Positions 6,004-6,519 of a stretch of DNA of 6,519 bases are shown here, one piece after another; within the stretch, counting starts at the first letter, position 1; each line of letters opens with the position of its first letter. Below the pieces are notes generated by a model. It did no database searches. It was not told the DNA's origin and worked only from the letters and a program-made list of their open reading frames with translations. This DNA comes from Flavobacteriaceae bacterium UBA3440 (GTDB lineage: Bacteria > Bacteroidota > Bacteroidia > Flavobacteriales > Flavobacteriaceae): contig DFSJ01000131.1 in the NCBI GenBank assembly GCA_002378585.1, positions 2,207-8,725 of the forward strand. Reading direction: 5' to 3'. A program made the translations under genes and the position numbers.

Positions 6004-6519
6004 TTAAAGCAGTTTTGCGATGTCTTTTCGCTTCTCATTGTCGATGGAATCGATGTAATTCATGGTAGTTTTCATAGAACTGTGCTTGAATTGGTCCATA
6101 ATGACCTCCAATGAGGCACCGCCCATCAGTAATGCATAGGCATGTGAATGGCGCGCGGTGTATGTGGTTAGGTTTTTGGTCAAATTCAGCTCTTTGGCGA
6201 TTTGCTTTAGGCCAATGTTGATGCGTCGAACAAACTCTTGGGTGTGCTTGTGCTGTTCTTCGGCGGTTTGGTTCGCGTCAATGATGGAAAACACATAGTT
6301 TTCAGGCTGAGAAACATCCACGCCTCTTCTTTGAATGACTTCGGTGATGTGCGGATGAATCACCGCGGTGATTTGAACTTGGTTGGATTTGTTGGCACGT
6401 TCGGTTTTTTTGCGGACAAATTGAATCACACCTTCCTTCCAATCGATGTCTTTCCATTTAAGGTGCACAATGTCCTTGATGTTGCAGCCGTTGGCGTAGT
6501 AGGAGAAGAGCCAAAAGTC
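6004..6519 (-). CDS. Tyrosine recombinase/integrase, C-terminal catalytic part (5' end cut by window edge)
   Basis: The catalytic domain of a phage-integrase-family tyrosine recombinase, which cuts and rejoins DNA through a covalent 3'-phosphotyrosine. The frame is open through the right edge, so the GTG at 6468 is not the start; the 171 residues visible begin DFWLFSYYANGC. Seen in order: the box I region YYANGCNIKDIVHLKW (about residues 7-22), the beta-hairpin with RKKTERANKS, the box II motif TTYTARHSHAYALL with R123 and H124, H146 in FKHSS, and the nucleophile Y155 in NYIDS. Box I has Asn (N13) where the canonical GLR Arg would fall, a substitution I recall in some Bacteroidota recombinases. 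The N-terminal SAM-like arm-binding domain should be outside the window. It is co-oriented with the Rhs-lipoprotein pair, 262 nt upstream of it, and could mobilise this cassette or belong to an integrated element. Confidence 0.9.
   Translation of the reverse strand, partial: DFWLFSYYANGCNIKDIVHLKWKDIDWKEGVIQFVRKKTERANKSNQVQITAVIHPHITEVIQRRGVDVSQPENYVFSIIDANQTAEEQHKHTQEFVRRINIGLKQIAKELNLTKNLTTYTARHSHAYALLMGGASLEVIMDQFKHSSMKTTMNYIDSIDNEKRKDIAKLL

Noticed and set aside
5999..6011. TGCTTTTAAAGCA at the recombinase stop followed by a T run on the minus strand, as a terminator
   Set aside because: A real fold leaves only a 5-bp AT-rich stem with a 3-nt loop overlapping the stop codon, too weak to call.

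Overview
The window looks like an accessory, recombination-prone segment of a Bacteroidota genome, probably a marine or environmental member of the Flavobacteriia, Cytophagia or Saprospiria. The reasons are protein-level: an Rhs core of the style common in that phylum (YHPDYIGN, RFNAKEFDEETGNYYYGARYY), an ISL3 transposase of the ISAon1 type, a Bacteroidota-style tyrosine recombinase, and few recognisable Shine-Dalgarno sequences. No rRNA, tRNA, CRISPR array or housekeeping gene is visible.

Layout, left to right. Positions 1 to about 2425 hold one end of an IS21-family insertion sequence read on the minus strand: istB (cut by the left window edge) lies behind istA, with five exactly 24-bp-spaced end repeats upstream of istA. 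That end abuts a 5'-truncated ISL3-family transposase on the plus strand (about 2427 to 3287), followed by a probable ISL3 terminal inverted repeat ending near 3320. The simplest reading is a nested insertion, in which the IS21 element landed in and disrupted an older ISL3 element.

Positions 3434 to 5741 (minus strand) form a two-gene polymorphic-toxin module. A short 'orphan' Rhs tip of 606 aa has the conserved Rhs core and a variable C-terminal domain of about 195 aa carrying a HELLESYEAG...YNQAH motif, which I interpret as a zincin-like putative metallopeptidase toxin. A small lipoprotein gene overlaps its 3' end by 35 nt and is the likely immunity gene. The toxin tip and lipoprotein are visibly more AT-rich than the Rhs core, as expected for a horizontally exchanged C-terminal cassette. 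The long N-terminal part of a normal Rhs protein (secretion region and most YD repeats) is absent, and an in-frame stop sits directly before the first ATG.

Positions 5742 to 6003 are an AT-rich gene-free spacer with a perfect 12-bp inverted repeat; a separate 15-bp palindrome covers the Rhs start codon. The right edge (6004 to 6519, minus) is the C-terminal catalytic part of a tyrosine recombinase that continues outside the window.

Together, the segment resembles a stored toxin-immunity cassette between a tyrosine recombinase and nested insertion sequences. The known chemistry is in the transposases and recombinase. The toxin's substrate and the lipoprotein's immunity role are inferences.
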